From contig JAKJFI010000010.1 in the NCBI GenBank assembly GCA_022704985.1, positions 1 through 13,413 of the forward strand: DNA of 13,413 bases, written 5' to 3'. A program made the position numbers and the translations under genes. Below are positions 6,574 to 13,413 of the stretch, piece by piece. How positions within the stretch are numbered: the stretch's first letter is position 1; every line of letters begins with the position of its first letter. Source of the stretch: Candidatus Omnitrophota bacterium (lineage in GTDB: Bacteria > Ratteibacteria > UBA8468 > B48-G9 > JAFGKM01). The notes under the pieces were generated by a model. The model worked only from the letters and a program-made list of their open reading frames with translations. It was not told where the DNA came from and did not search any database.

Positions 6574-9500
6574 ATGCCTGCAAGAAGAGACATTCGAAAG
6601 ATAATGATCATAGGCTCAGGGCCTATCGTCATTGGACAAGCATGCGAGTTTGATTATTCCGGGTCCCAGGCATGCAAATCCCTGAAAGAAGAAGGTTACG
6701 ACGTACTGCTTGTGAACAGCAACCCCGCCACTATCATGACCGATCCAGAGATGGCAGATACGACCTATCTTGAACCTCTTACGGTGGAAATCCTTTCAAA
6801 GATAATTGAAAAGGAACGGCCGGACGCGCTGTTGCCGACGCTTGGCGGCCAGACAGGACTTAACCTTGCCACGTTTCTGGAGAAAGAGGGGATTCTGAAA
6901 AAGTATGGCGTGGAGGTCATAGGCGCCGGAGTTTCAACCATTGCCATGGCTGAAGACCGGGAGCTTTTCAAGAAGGCGATGACCGACCTATGTATAGGCG
7001 TACCTAAGAGCAAGCTGGCATACAACATAACAGACGGGATGGAGATTGGAAGGCGTTTCGGGTTCCCGCTGATACTGCGTCCCGCTTATACTCTCGGGGG
7101 TACCGGCGGGTCCGTTGTATATAACCTTGAAGAGCTGGAGAAAAAACTTGAATACGGTCTGGAAACCAGCCCTATTGGAGAGGTGCTTGTTGAACAGTCC
7201 GTAATGGGATGGAAAGAGATAGAGTTTGAAGTCATGCGCGATTCTATGGACAACGTTATCATAGTTACGTCTATGGAAAACGTGGACCCGATGGGATTGC
7301 ACACCGGCGACAGCATAGTAGTCTCACCTTCGCAGACCCTGAGCCGTAAAGAGTATGAAAATTTCGTGAACATGTCAAAAAGAATCATCCGGAAGATAGG
7401 CGTCGTCGGAGGCGCCAATATACAGTTTGCATCCAATCCGGAAAACGGCGAAGTCGTGATAATCGAGGTCAACCCGAGAGTCTCCCGGAGTTCCGCGCTT
7501 GCTTCAAAGGCAACAGGCTTTCCCATAGCCCGCATAGCCGCAAAACTTGCAGTGGGCATTACCCTTAACGAAGTGAAGAACCAGATTACGGGAAGGACAA
7601 CATGCTTTGCGGAACCCACTGTTGACTACTGCGTTTTCAAGATACCCCGTTTCACGTTTGAAAAGTTTCCTGCGGCCGACAGGACGATAACCACATCAAT
7701 GAAGGCTGTGGGCGAAGCGATGTCCATAGGAAGGAACTTCAGGGAAGCGCTGCAAAAGGGAATGCGGTCGCTTGAGATAGGCCGGTACGGACTCGGCTGC
7801 GATGGCAAGGACAGGTGGAAAGTAAATCACAAGTTCACACCCGAGGAAAAAGAGCTGATATCCAGGAAGATATCAATGCCTGACGACGAACGTCTCTTCT
7901 ATGTGAGATACGCGATGCACGCCGGATTTTCAGTTGACGACATCTATAAGCTTACAAGAATAGACCCGTGGTTTCTTCACAATATAAAAAGAATTACTGA
8001 CATAGAAAAAGAGCTATGCAGGTATAACGCCGCCGCCATTCCGCAAGAAATTCTTGAAAAGGCAAAAAAATCCGGATTTTCCGACAGGCAGATATCACAG
8101 ATAACGAAAACAACTGAGAAAAATATACGTAAAAAAAGAAAAGAACACAATCTGAAGGCGTCCTTCAAACCGGTGGACAGCGTAGGGGGCGAATACAAAG
8201 CGGAAAAACCCTATTATTACTCGACGATGGAAAAACATGACGAGGCCGGTTCAACCGATAAACCGAAGGTGGTCATACTGGGCGGCGGACCAAACAGAAT
8301 AGGACAGGGCATAGAATTCGACTATTGCTGCGTGCACGCATCATTCGCCCTGCGCGAGGACGGTTATGAGAGTATTATGGTAAACTGCAATCCGGAGACG
8401 GTAAGCACCGATTATGACACTTCGGATAAGCTCTACTTTGAGCCGATAACGGTTGAAGACGTACTCAACATTATAGACAAGGAAAAACCGTTGGGGGTGA
8501 TACTTCAGTTCGGCGGACAGACACCGCTAAACCTTGCACTGCCGTTGAAAAGAGAAGGCGTCAACATACTCGGAACCAGTCCGGAGGCAATTGACGCCGC
8601 CGAAGACAGGGAGCAGTTCAGACAACTGCTTGAAAAACTTAACCTCAAACAGACCCCCAACGCAACAGCAACGTCATTCAAGCAGGCGGATGCTATAGCG
8701 GACAGAATTGGATACCCCGTATTGGTCAGACCTTCCTACGTTCTCGGCGGAAGGGCGATGGAGATAGTCTATGACCGTGAGTCGCTTGAATCGTTCATGC
8801 AGAAGGCCGTCGACGTATCTTCCGAGAGGCCGGTGCTTATAGATAAATTTCTTGAGGACGCCGTTGAGGTGGACGTTGACGCGATATGCGACGGAAAGCT
8901 CTGCGTGATAGGCGGGATAATGGAGCATATTGAGGAAGCAGGCGTGCATTCCGGCGACAGCGCAATGGTACTGCCGCCGTACAGCCTGAAAAGAAAAACC
9001 ATAGATAAAATAGCAGACGCAACCAAGCGCCTGGCTCTTGAGCTTAACATCAAAGGGCTTATAAACATGCAGTATGCGGTTAAAAACGATGATATCTATG
9101 TTCTTGAAGTCAACCCGCGCGCATCCAGAACCATCCCTTTCATAAGCAAAGTCATTGCGGTTCCGCTGGCGAAACTGGCGACGAAGATTATGACGGGAAA
9201 GACACTGCAGGAGCTGGGATTCACAAATGAAGTCAAGGTCAAGTACTTTGCAGTCAAGGAATCGGTATTTCCCTTCAGCAGGTTTCCGGGCGTGGACGCA
9301 ACTCTCGGTCCTGAGATGCGTTCAACAGGCGAGGTTATAGGAATGGACAAGACTTTTGAAATGGCGTACGCTAAGAGCCAGCTTGCCGCGGGACAGAAGC
9401 TTCCACTTTCCGGAACTGTTTTCATCAGCGTAAAAAATAAGGATAAAGCGGCCGCAACCACCGTGGCGAAAGGTTTCCAATCCATGGGTTTTGAAATTCT

Positions 9501-9837
9501 TGCAAGCTCAGGTACTGCAAAGTACCTCATGGAAAAGGGAGTGCCGGTCAAGGTAGTGCCCAAGGTTTTCGAGGGAGAACGCCCCAACATAATGGATTAC
9601 ATGAAGAACAACCAGATTTCACTCATCATAAACACACCTTCCGGCAAGAAACCCAAAACGGATATCGTTTCCATAAGAAGCATCGCAGTCAGCAGAAACG
9701 TTCCCCTTATAACGACAATCCCCGGAGCGAAAGCAACGCTGGTGGCGATAAAAAAACTGAAAGAGGACGCCATAACAGTAAAAAGTCTCCAGGAATACCA
9801 CAAAGAACTTAAAAAAGTTGCTACTGCAAAGTTATAA
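6574..9837 (+). CDS. carB: Carbamoyl-phosphate synthase large subunit
   Basis: CarB makes carbamoyl phosphate from bicarbonate, ammonia and two ATP. The 1087 residues are full length and show the full domain order: an N-terminal ATP-grasp half for carboxyphosphate ([17 protein letters not shown] near residue 13, [36 protein letters not shown]), an oligomerisation domain (about 404-550, with IDPWFL), a second ATP-grasp half for carbamate ([16 protein letters not shown] near 568, [28 protein letters not shown]) and a C-terminal MGS-like regulatory domain (about 940-1087, with INTPSGKK). The ornithine-site region [14 protein letters not shown] is normal in form. Nothing in the sequence suggests loss of function, in contrast to its CarA partner. 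The Shine-Dalgarno AAAGGA (6562-6567) overlaps the end of carA. Regulation by UMP or ornithine through the MGS domain is known for the family and not testable here. Confidence 0.97.
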   Translation: MPARRDIRKIMIIGSGPIVIGQACEFDYSGSQACKSLKEEGYDVLLVNSNPATIMTDPEMADTTYLEPLTVEILSKIIEKERPDALLPTLGGQTGLNLATFLEKEGILKKYGVEVIGAGVSTIAMAEDRELFKKAMTDLCIGVPKSKLAYNITDGMEIGRRFGFPLILRPAYTLGGTGGSVVYNLEELEKKLEYGLETSPIGEVLVEQSVMGWKEIEFEVMRDSMDNVIIVTSMENVDPMGLHTGDSIVVSPSQTLSRKEYENFVNMSKRIIRKIGVVGGANIQFASNPENGEVVIIEVNPRVSRSSALASKATGFPIARIAAKLAVGITLNEVKNQITGRTTCFAEPTVDYCVFKIPRFTFEKFPAADRTITTSMKAVGEAMSIGRNFREALQKGMRSLEIGRYGLGCDGKDRWKVNHKFTPEEKELISRKISMPDDERLFYVRYAMHAGFSVDDIYKLTRIDPWFLHNIKRITDIEKELCRYNAAAIPQEILEKAKKSGFSDRQISQITKTTEKNIRKKRKEHNLKASFKPVDSVGGEYKAEKPYYYSTMEKHDEAGSTDKPKVVILGGGPNRIGQGIEFDYCCVHASFALREDGYESIMVNCNPETVSTDYDTSDKLYFEPITVEDVLNIIDKEKPLGVILQFGGQTPLNLALPLKREGVNILGTSPEAIDAAEDREQFRQLLEKLNLKQTPNATATSFKQADAIADRIGYPVLVRPSYVLGGRAMEIVYDRESLESFMQKAVDVSSERPVLIDKFLEDAVEVDVDAICDGKLCVIGGIMEHIEEAGVHSGDSAMVLPPYSLKRKTIDKIADATKRLALELNIKGLINMQYAVKNDDIYVLEVNPRASRTIPFISKVIAVPLAKLATKIMTGKTLQELGFTNEVKVKYFAVKESVFPFSRFPGVDATLGPEMRSTGEVIGMDKTFEMAYAKSQLAAGQKLPLSGTVFISVKNKDKAAATTVAKGFQSMGFEILASSGTAKYLMEKGVPVKVVPKVFEGERPNIMDYMKNNQISLIINTPSGKKPKTDIVSIRSIAVSRNVPLITTIPGAKATLVAIKKLKEDAITVKSLQEYHKELKKVATAKL

Positions 9838-9957
9838 ATTTCTGATTGAGATTAAAAACAATACTGCCGTGAATGGACGGCGATGGAACTGTTAATAGAT
9901 GAACTATAAAAGCGTTGACTGCGGCATAAGTTTTATGAAAGACTTCTGGAGAAAAAA
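9838..9957 (+). other. Longest intergenic gap, between carB and hisF
   Basis: This 120-base stretch is the only sizeable non-coding gap in the window. It is A-rich, holds a short hairpin (9866-9881) near its start, and ends with a good hisF Shine-Dalgarno (GGAG at 9948-9951). It is the most likely place for a transcript boundary between the nucleotide genes and the hisF-glycosyltransferase genes. I see no convincing sigma-70 promoter pair, riboswitch or repeat in it. Confidence 0.5.
9866..9881 (+). terminator. Weak hairpin after carB, doubtful terminator
   Basis: GCCGT and ACGGC can form a five-base-pair stem around a six-base loop, 28 bases after the carB stop. No T-run follows, so it is not a standard intrinsic terminator. 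It could be a processing or stabilising hairpin, or chance. Confidence 0.2.
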
Positions 9958-10716
9958 ATGGCTGCGATAAGAATCATTCCGTGCCTTGACGTAAAAGACG
10001 GCAGGGTGGTAAAAGGCGTACATTTTAAGAACCTGCTTGATGCTGGAGACCCTGCAGAACATGCGGATTTTTACAGCAGGGAAAAAGCAGACGAGCTGGT
10101 ATGCCTTGACATAAGCGCAACGCCTGAGGGAAGAAATACAATGGTTGATGTGGTGCGAAAGGTATCCGACGTGATTTTTATCCCCATGACAGTTGGCGGG
10201 GGAATAAAAAGCCTTCAGCACATAGAAACGTTTCTGAAGGCCGGAGCGGATAAAATTTCAATGAACACTTTTGCGGTGAGGAATCCGGAGGTTATCCGGG
10301 AAGGAGCGAAAAAGTTTGGCAGCCAGTGTATAGTCATAGCTATTGACGGTAAGAATATCGGAAAAGACCGGTGGGAGGTGTATGTGGAAGGCGGAAAGAC
10401 CCCCACGGGAATCGATGTCGTTGAATGGGCAAGGAAAGTCGAAGACCTTGGCGCCGGGGAAATACTCCTGACAAGCATCGATATGGACGGAACGCAGAGC
10501 GGCTACGACGTGAGAATGACAAGGATTGTCGCCGACAGCGTGCGTCTTCCGGTAATCGCATCCGGAGGCGCAGGCGCCCTTGAACATCTCTCGGATGTGG
10601 TAAAGAAGGGCAGGGCAAGCGCGGTATTGCTTGCGTCTCTCCTACACTTCAGAAAATTCACAATCGCACAGATAAAAGACTATTTCAGGCAGCAAAGCAT
10701 AGAAGTCCGCCTCTGA
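9958..10716 (+). CDS. hisF: Imidazole glycerol phosphate synthase cyclase subunit
   Basis: HisF is the (beta/alpha)8 barrel that uses ammonia, normally delivered by the HisH glutaminase, to close the imidazole ring and release AICAR, linking histidine and purine synthesis. The 252 residues match the canonical length. The catalytic aspartates are present: Asp11 in [12 protein letters not shown] and Asp130 in IAIDGK. Phosphate-site glycine motifs TVGGGI and ASGGAG, and [10 protein letters not shown], are intact. By alignment from memory to the Thermotoga enzyme, the ammonia-gate residues Arg5, Glu46, Lys99 and Glu168 (Glu167 there) and the HisH-docking Asp98 are kept, so it still looks built to meet a HisH. 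No hisH or other his gene is in the window. The start has GGAG at 9948-9951, six bases upstream. It is followed after two bases by an envelope-type gene, an unusual neighbour. Confidence 0.95.
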   Translation: MAAIRIIPCLDVKDGRVVKGVHFKNLLDAGDPAEHADFYSREKADELVCLDISATPEGRNTMVDVVRKVSDVIFIPMTVGGGIKSLQHIETFLKAGADKISMNTFAVRNPEVIREGAKKFGSQCIVIAIDGKNIGKDRWEVYVEGGKTPTGIDVVEWARKVEDLGAGEILLTSIDMDGTQSGYDVRMTRIVADSVRLPVIASGGAGALEHLSDVVKKGRASAVLLASLLHFRKFTIAQIKDYFRQQSIEVRL

Positions 10717-10718
10717 AT

Positions 10719-11795
10719 ATGGATATACTGGTGTTGGATGACGGGGTGAAAGGTAATTTCAATCAGGCATACGGTATAGCTTCTGCCCTGTCCGGGGCAA
10801 AAATCGAAATCTTATCTATTCCGGCCAGGGGGATATTGTATTCCCTGCCTGGCAGAAAAGGCCGGTATCCGCTATCAGGAAAACTTCTGGCGCTCCTCTG
10901 CACTCTCGGCATGCGCGGGTTGACATCCGCTTTCACGGATACGATACTGCCTGAATGGAAGCGTCTCCGGAGAAGGCGGTTTCGTCTTGTCATATCGTCC
11001 GGTTCGGTTCTCGCTCCGTTCAATATTGCGCTTTCCCGTAAATTCGGCGCAAAATCAGTAAATGTCATGGTGCCATCTCTTATTAAACTGAAACTCTTTG
11101 ATTACCTAATAATTCCTTACCACGACTATATGCGGCTTCCCGTGAAACGGCGTCCTGATAATCTTATCGTAACCATGGGCGCGCCTAACCGGATTACGTC
11201 AGATTTCCTTGAGGCGGAGAAGAAGCGCCTCATGAAGACGATAAACATTGACGAAACAAAAAAAACTATCGGCGTCATTATAGGGGGTAACGACCAGAAT
11301 TATCGCATCTCAACGAAATTTATCCATGCACTCATTTCGGCATTGAGTATTTCCGCAGGAAGGCACAATTTTATATTCACGACATCCAGGAGAACCCCCG
11401 AAACAGTTGTCGCTTTCCTGCAGGAACATCTGAAAGACATTAAAAACGTAGTGTACGTGGAATTTCCGGGTTATTCAAGCCAATCGCAGTACCCTGGGAT
11501 ACTCGCCTTATGCGACTATATCCTTGTTACAGAAGACAGCATTAACATGGTTTCAGAAGCGGCCGGTACGGGGATGCCCGTATTGATACTGGGGGTGGAA
11601 AGGAAGAAACCCGGCAGGAAGCTTATTTTCGATTTAACCCTTGAAAAATTCACGGAAAAGAGGTATGCTGAATATTTGCCGGCTGACGAGATTTACAGGA
11701 TAAACGAGAAACTGGAACTCACTGAAAAAGTTTCCTGCGAACGATTAAACGAAGCGAGAGAATGTGCCCAAAAAATCTTAAAGACCTTAGGATAA
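10719..11795 (+). CDS. ELM1/DUF1022 family protein, glycosyltransferase-like fold
   Basis: This 358-residue protein belongs to the family named after plant mitochondrial fission protein ELM1, common in bacteria near LPS genes but without a settled biochemical function. Family signs are the N-terminal DDGVKGNFNQAYGIASAL (7-24, usually DG-xGN-NQ), SSGSVLAPFNIALSRKFG (93-110), IIPYHDYM (131-138), TMGAPNRI (152-159), VIIGGNDQNY (186-195), TTSRRTPETV (221-230) and VTEDSINMVSEAAGTGMP (270-287). The last resembles the nucleotide-sugar-binding segment of GT-B glycosyltransferases and suggests a two-domain GT-B-like fold. No signal peptide is evident. It starts two bases after hisF and overlaps the next gene by 34 bases. 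With heptosyltransferase-like genes downstream, a role in lipid A core or surface glycan assembly is the best inference. Confidence 0.82.
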   Translation: MDILVLDDGVKGNFNQAYGIASALSGAKIEILSIPARGILYSLPGRKGRYPLSGKLLALLCTLGMRGLTSAFTDTILPEWKRLRRRRFRLVISSGSVLAPFNIALSRKFGAKSVNVMVPSLIKLKLFDYLIIPYHDYMRLPVKRRPDNLIVTMGAPNRITSDFLEAEKKRLMKTINIDETKKTIGVIIGGNDQNYRISTKFIHALISALSISAGRHNFIFTTSRRTPETVVAFLQEHLKDIKNVVYVEFPGYSSQSQYPGILALCDYILVTEDSINMVSEAAGTGMPVLILGVERKKPGRKLIFDLTLEKFTEKRYAEYLPADEIYRINEKLELTEKVSCERLNEARECAQKILKTLG

Positions 11796-12784
11796 GAAAA
11801 ATACTCATCATCGGGTTGAACTGTCTGGGAGATAACCTGCTGCTCACGCCTGCCATTGCGAAAATCCGCGATACTTTTAAGGATGCGGAGTTCGATATCA
11901 TCATCGGACCGGAAGGGATAGCTTTTGCAAACGACCATCCGTGGTTTTCAAGGAAGATTGTTCTGGACTGGAGAAAGAGCGTTTTCAAATTTATCGGTGA
12001 TGCGAACAGGACGCGCTACGACCTGATAATAAACTTCAGGAACAGTCCTCTGCCTTTCTTCCTCCGGGGAAAATACAAGATGAATTTTTACTGGCAGGAT
12101 TTCCTATCCGAGAAAAGTTATACGCACGAGTCCAAGAGGATGCTGGATTTTATCGCACCGTACTTCGGTAAGGAGCAAAACGCACAACTTTGTTTTCCTA
12201 TATCCAAGAAAGACAGAGATGCCGTTGAAATATATCTCAAGGACCTTGGAATAAAAAATTCCGATATCCTCGTTGTGCTGAATCCCGCGGCAGGCAGGGG
12301 CAGAAAGCAGTGGCCCTCGGAGAAATTCTCAGGAATGGCAAGAGAACTTGTAAAAACGTATGTGGATATAAAGATAATTCTTACGGGCATGCAAAAAGAC
12401 AGAGAAACCTGCGAAAGAGTAAAGAGCGATATCGAAAATGGAGCGGTGTTTAACATGGCGGGCAAAACATCACTGAAAGAACTTGCCGCTCTGCTTGAAA
12501 AAGCGGACCTGCTGGTTACAAACGACACCGACACCCTCCACTTGGCAAGCGCTGTGCACTGTCCGGTTGTCGCCATCTTCGGACCGACCAATCCCTATAG
12601 GTACGGCCCCGTAGGGACAAAAAACGTGGTTGTCTATAGCAATCTTGATTGTTTTCCCTGCAATGAAAAAAGACGGTGCAGAAGAAATTATATGTGTTTG
12701 GAAAAAATATCGGTTGAACAGGTTGCAAAATCCGCCATGCTTATACTGGACGAAAAAAAACAGCCCCACCTCTTTGACTTATGA
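11762..12784 (+). CDS. GT9-family glycosyltransferase, LPS heptosyltransferase-like
   Basis: GT9 enzymes (WaaC, WaaF and relatives) add heptose to the LPS inner core on the cytoplasmic side of the inner membrane. The 340-residue product shows the N-terminal GDNLLLTPAI motif (23-32) with the conserved Asp24, the NPAAGRGRKQWPSEKF segment (174-189, usually HPGA..KRWP), LTGMQKD (207-213), MAGKTSLKELAALL (232-245), and NDTDTLHLASA (254-264) followed by AIFGPTNPYRYGP (271-283). The usual ND(S/T)GPMHLA is therefore changed at Gly-Pro to Asp-Thr. A C-terminal cysteine-bearing segment (Cys297, Cys300, Cys306, Cys312) follows, as in many heptosyltransferases. The start overlaps the ELM1-like gene by 34 bases; no strong Shine-Dalgarno is seen, so coupled translation is likely. 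The GT9 family is clear; the donor and acceptor sugars are not. Confidence 0.88.
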   Translation: MCPKNLKDLRIRKILIIGLNCLGDNLLLTPAIAKIRDTFKDAEFDIIIGPEGIAFANDHPWFSRKIVLDWRKSVFKFIGDANRTRYDLIINFRNSPLPFFLRGKYKMNFYWQDFLSEKSYTHESKRMLDFIAPYFGKEQNAQLCFPISKKDRDAVEIYLKDLGIKNSDILVVLNPAAGRGRKQWPSEKFSGMARELVKTYVDIKIILTGMQKDRETCERVKSDIENGAVFNMAGKTSLKELAALLEKADLLVTNDTDTLHLASAVHCPVVAIFGPTNPYRYGPVGTKNVVVYSNLDCFPCNEKRRCRRNYMCLEKISVEQVAKSAMLILDEKKQPHLFDL

Positions 12785-13413
12785 AAATACTTAGAGTGCT
12801 TCCCTCAATGGACATGGGCGGCATTGAAAGGGGAGTCTACGATTTTTCCATAAAGGCTTCGGAGCTCGGCCACGAGGTAATTCTTGCCTGCGGAAACGGA
12901 AGATTCATCACAGACCTTACAAGAAGAGGGATACGATGGCATGAGCTTCCCATGGACAGAAAAAACGTATGCACATTTGTCAGGTCATATGCGCGTCTAA
13001 AAAAAATCATCGGGTGTGAGAAGCCAGACATAGTCCATGCGGAAAGCCGCTTTCCCTGTTGGATAACCCGCTTTGCGATGAAATCCTTCCCAGATATTCC
13101 GTGGATAACAAGCATACACAGCTTCAACCGGCTCAGATGGTACAGCCGCTCGGACGGATTTGGAGACATGGTAATAGCCGTAAGTTCCGCTCTCAAGAAA
13201 CATGCTGTTGAATACCTGGGCATTCCCCCGTCAAAAATAAGGGTTGTCTACAACGGAATTGCCGAGGAATTCACGCAAATTAGGAAAATCCCGGACGACA
13301 CTCCCCGCATAGGCATGATAGCCCGTTTTAGCTTTTACAAGGGGCAATTCCTTTTGCTCGAGGCGGTTAAAATACTGCTCAGTGAGGGTTGGAGACTCAA
13401 GGTGCTTATCGTC
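12781..13413 (+). CDS. GT4-like glycosyltransferase, N-terminal part, cut by the window end
   Basis: The frame runs open for 211 codons to the right edge of the window. It begins with MKILRVLPSMDMGGIERGV, the usual Rossmann start and GG-ER loop of GT4-type retaining glycosyltransferases. It continues with KPDIVHAESR (81-90), IAVSSALKKHAVEYLGIP (132-149), KIRVVYNGI (152-160) and GMIARFSFYKGQFLLLEA (178-195), which matches the start of the donor-binding C-terminal domain (usually vGrl...KG...L..A). The catalytic EX7E region lies beyond the window. The ATG overlaps the stop of the GT9 gene as ATGA, so the two are probably co-translated and work on the same surface glycan or LPS core. The sugar is unknown. 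Confidence 0.85.
   Translation, partial: MKILRVLPSMDMGGIERGVYDFSIKASELGHEVILACGNGRFITDLTRRGIRWHELPMDRKNVCTFVRSYARLKKIIGCEKPDIVHAESRFPCWITRFAMKSFPDIPWITSIHSFNRLRWYSRSDGFGDMVIAVSSALKKHAVEYLGIPPSKIRVVYNGIAEEFTQIRKIPDDTPRIGMIARFSFYKGQFLLLEAVKILLSEGWRLKVLIV

Noticed and set aside
9915..9943. TTGACT as a -35 box for a hisF promoter
   Set aside because: No acceptable -10 hexamer lies 16-18 bases downstream; the nearby TATGAA is only 13 bases away.
9899..9970. A 23-codon open frame (starting MNYKSVDCG) overlapping the hisF start, as a possible leader peptide
   Set aside because: No Shine-Dalgarno at good spacing, no histidine run or other attenuation sign, and no paired terminator hairpins.
9958..10716. 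HisF as an LPS-type HisF2 partner of a WbpG-like sugar amidotransferase, suggested by the envelope genes next to it
   Set aside because: It has the canonical [12 protein letters not shown] and standard catalytic residues, and no WbpG-like gene is visible; ordinary HisF is the better call.
1..13413. tRNA or rRNA genes, CRISPR arrays, insertion sequences, direct repeats or attachment sites
   Set aside because: None was seen on reading; the window is almost wholly protein coding with no transposase or integrase.

Overview
The window is a gene-dense block with every gene on the + strand. Most junctions overlap or lie within about 35 bases of each other, and only one gap is long enough (120 bases, 9838-9957) to hold a transcription boundary. 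An LpxK-type lipid A kinase and a GT9 heptosyltransferase-like gene point to a Gram-negative, LPS-making bacterium. Frequent ATA isoleucine and AGA/AGG arginine codons, a stand-alone GMP synthetase ATPase subunit and an endonuclease Q-like protein do not look like a typical enterobacterium. A deep-branching or candidate phylum (for example Omnitrophota-, Nitrospirota- or Desulfobacterota-like) is a guess only.

Layout. (1) 1-2206, nucleic acid and nucleotide maintenance: the C-terminal end of a CCA-adding/poly(A) polymerase-type tRNA nucleotidyltransferase, a HIT-family nucleotide hydrolase/phosphorylase, and a PHP-domain endonuclease Q-like repair nuclease ending in a clamp-binding-like QQTLF. 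(2) 2121-3194, lpxK, whose likely TTG start lies inside the preceding gene. (3) 3218-9837, nucleotide biosynthesis: the GMP synthetase ATPase subunit, a PurF-type amidophosphoribosyltransferase, carA and carB. (4) 9958-10716, hisF. (5) 10719-13413, cell-envelope sugar genes: an ELM1/DUF1022 family protein, a GT9 glycosyltransferase and the start of a GT4-like glycosyltransferase cut by the window end.

The most striking signal is shared by region 3 and hisF. All of these genes encode synthase parts of enzymes that normally receive ammonia from a glutaminase, yet no glutaminase in the window looks functional. GuaA has no glutaminase domain. PurF keeps its N-terminal Cys but has lost the glutamine-loop Arg, about eight loop residues and the oxyanion Asn. 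CarA has lost its nucleophilic Cys, its His/Glu partners and nearly all glutamine ligands. HisF stands without HisH. The ammonia-using catalytic parts look intact: the CarB ATP-grasp halves, the GuaA PP-loop, the PurF PRPP loop and Fe-S cysteines, and the HisF aspartates. The simplest reading is a co-located set of amidotransferases that run on free ammonia, or on a shared outside ammonia source, rather than on glutamine. This is inference from motif loss and needs comparison with the rest of the genome.
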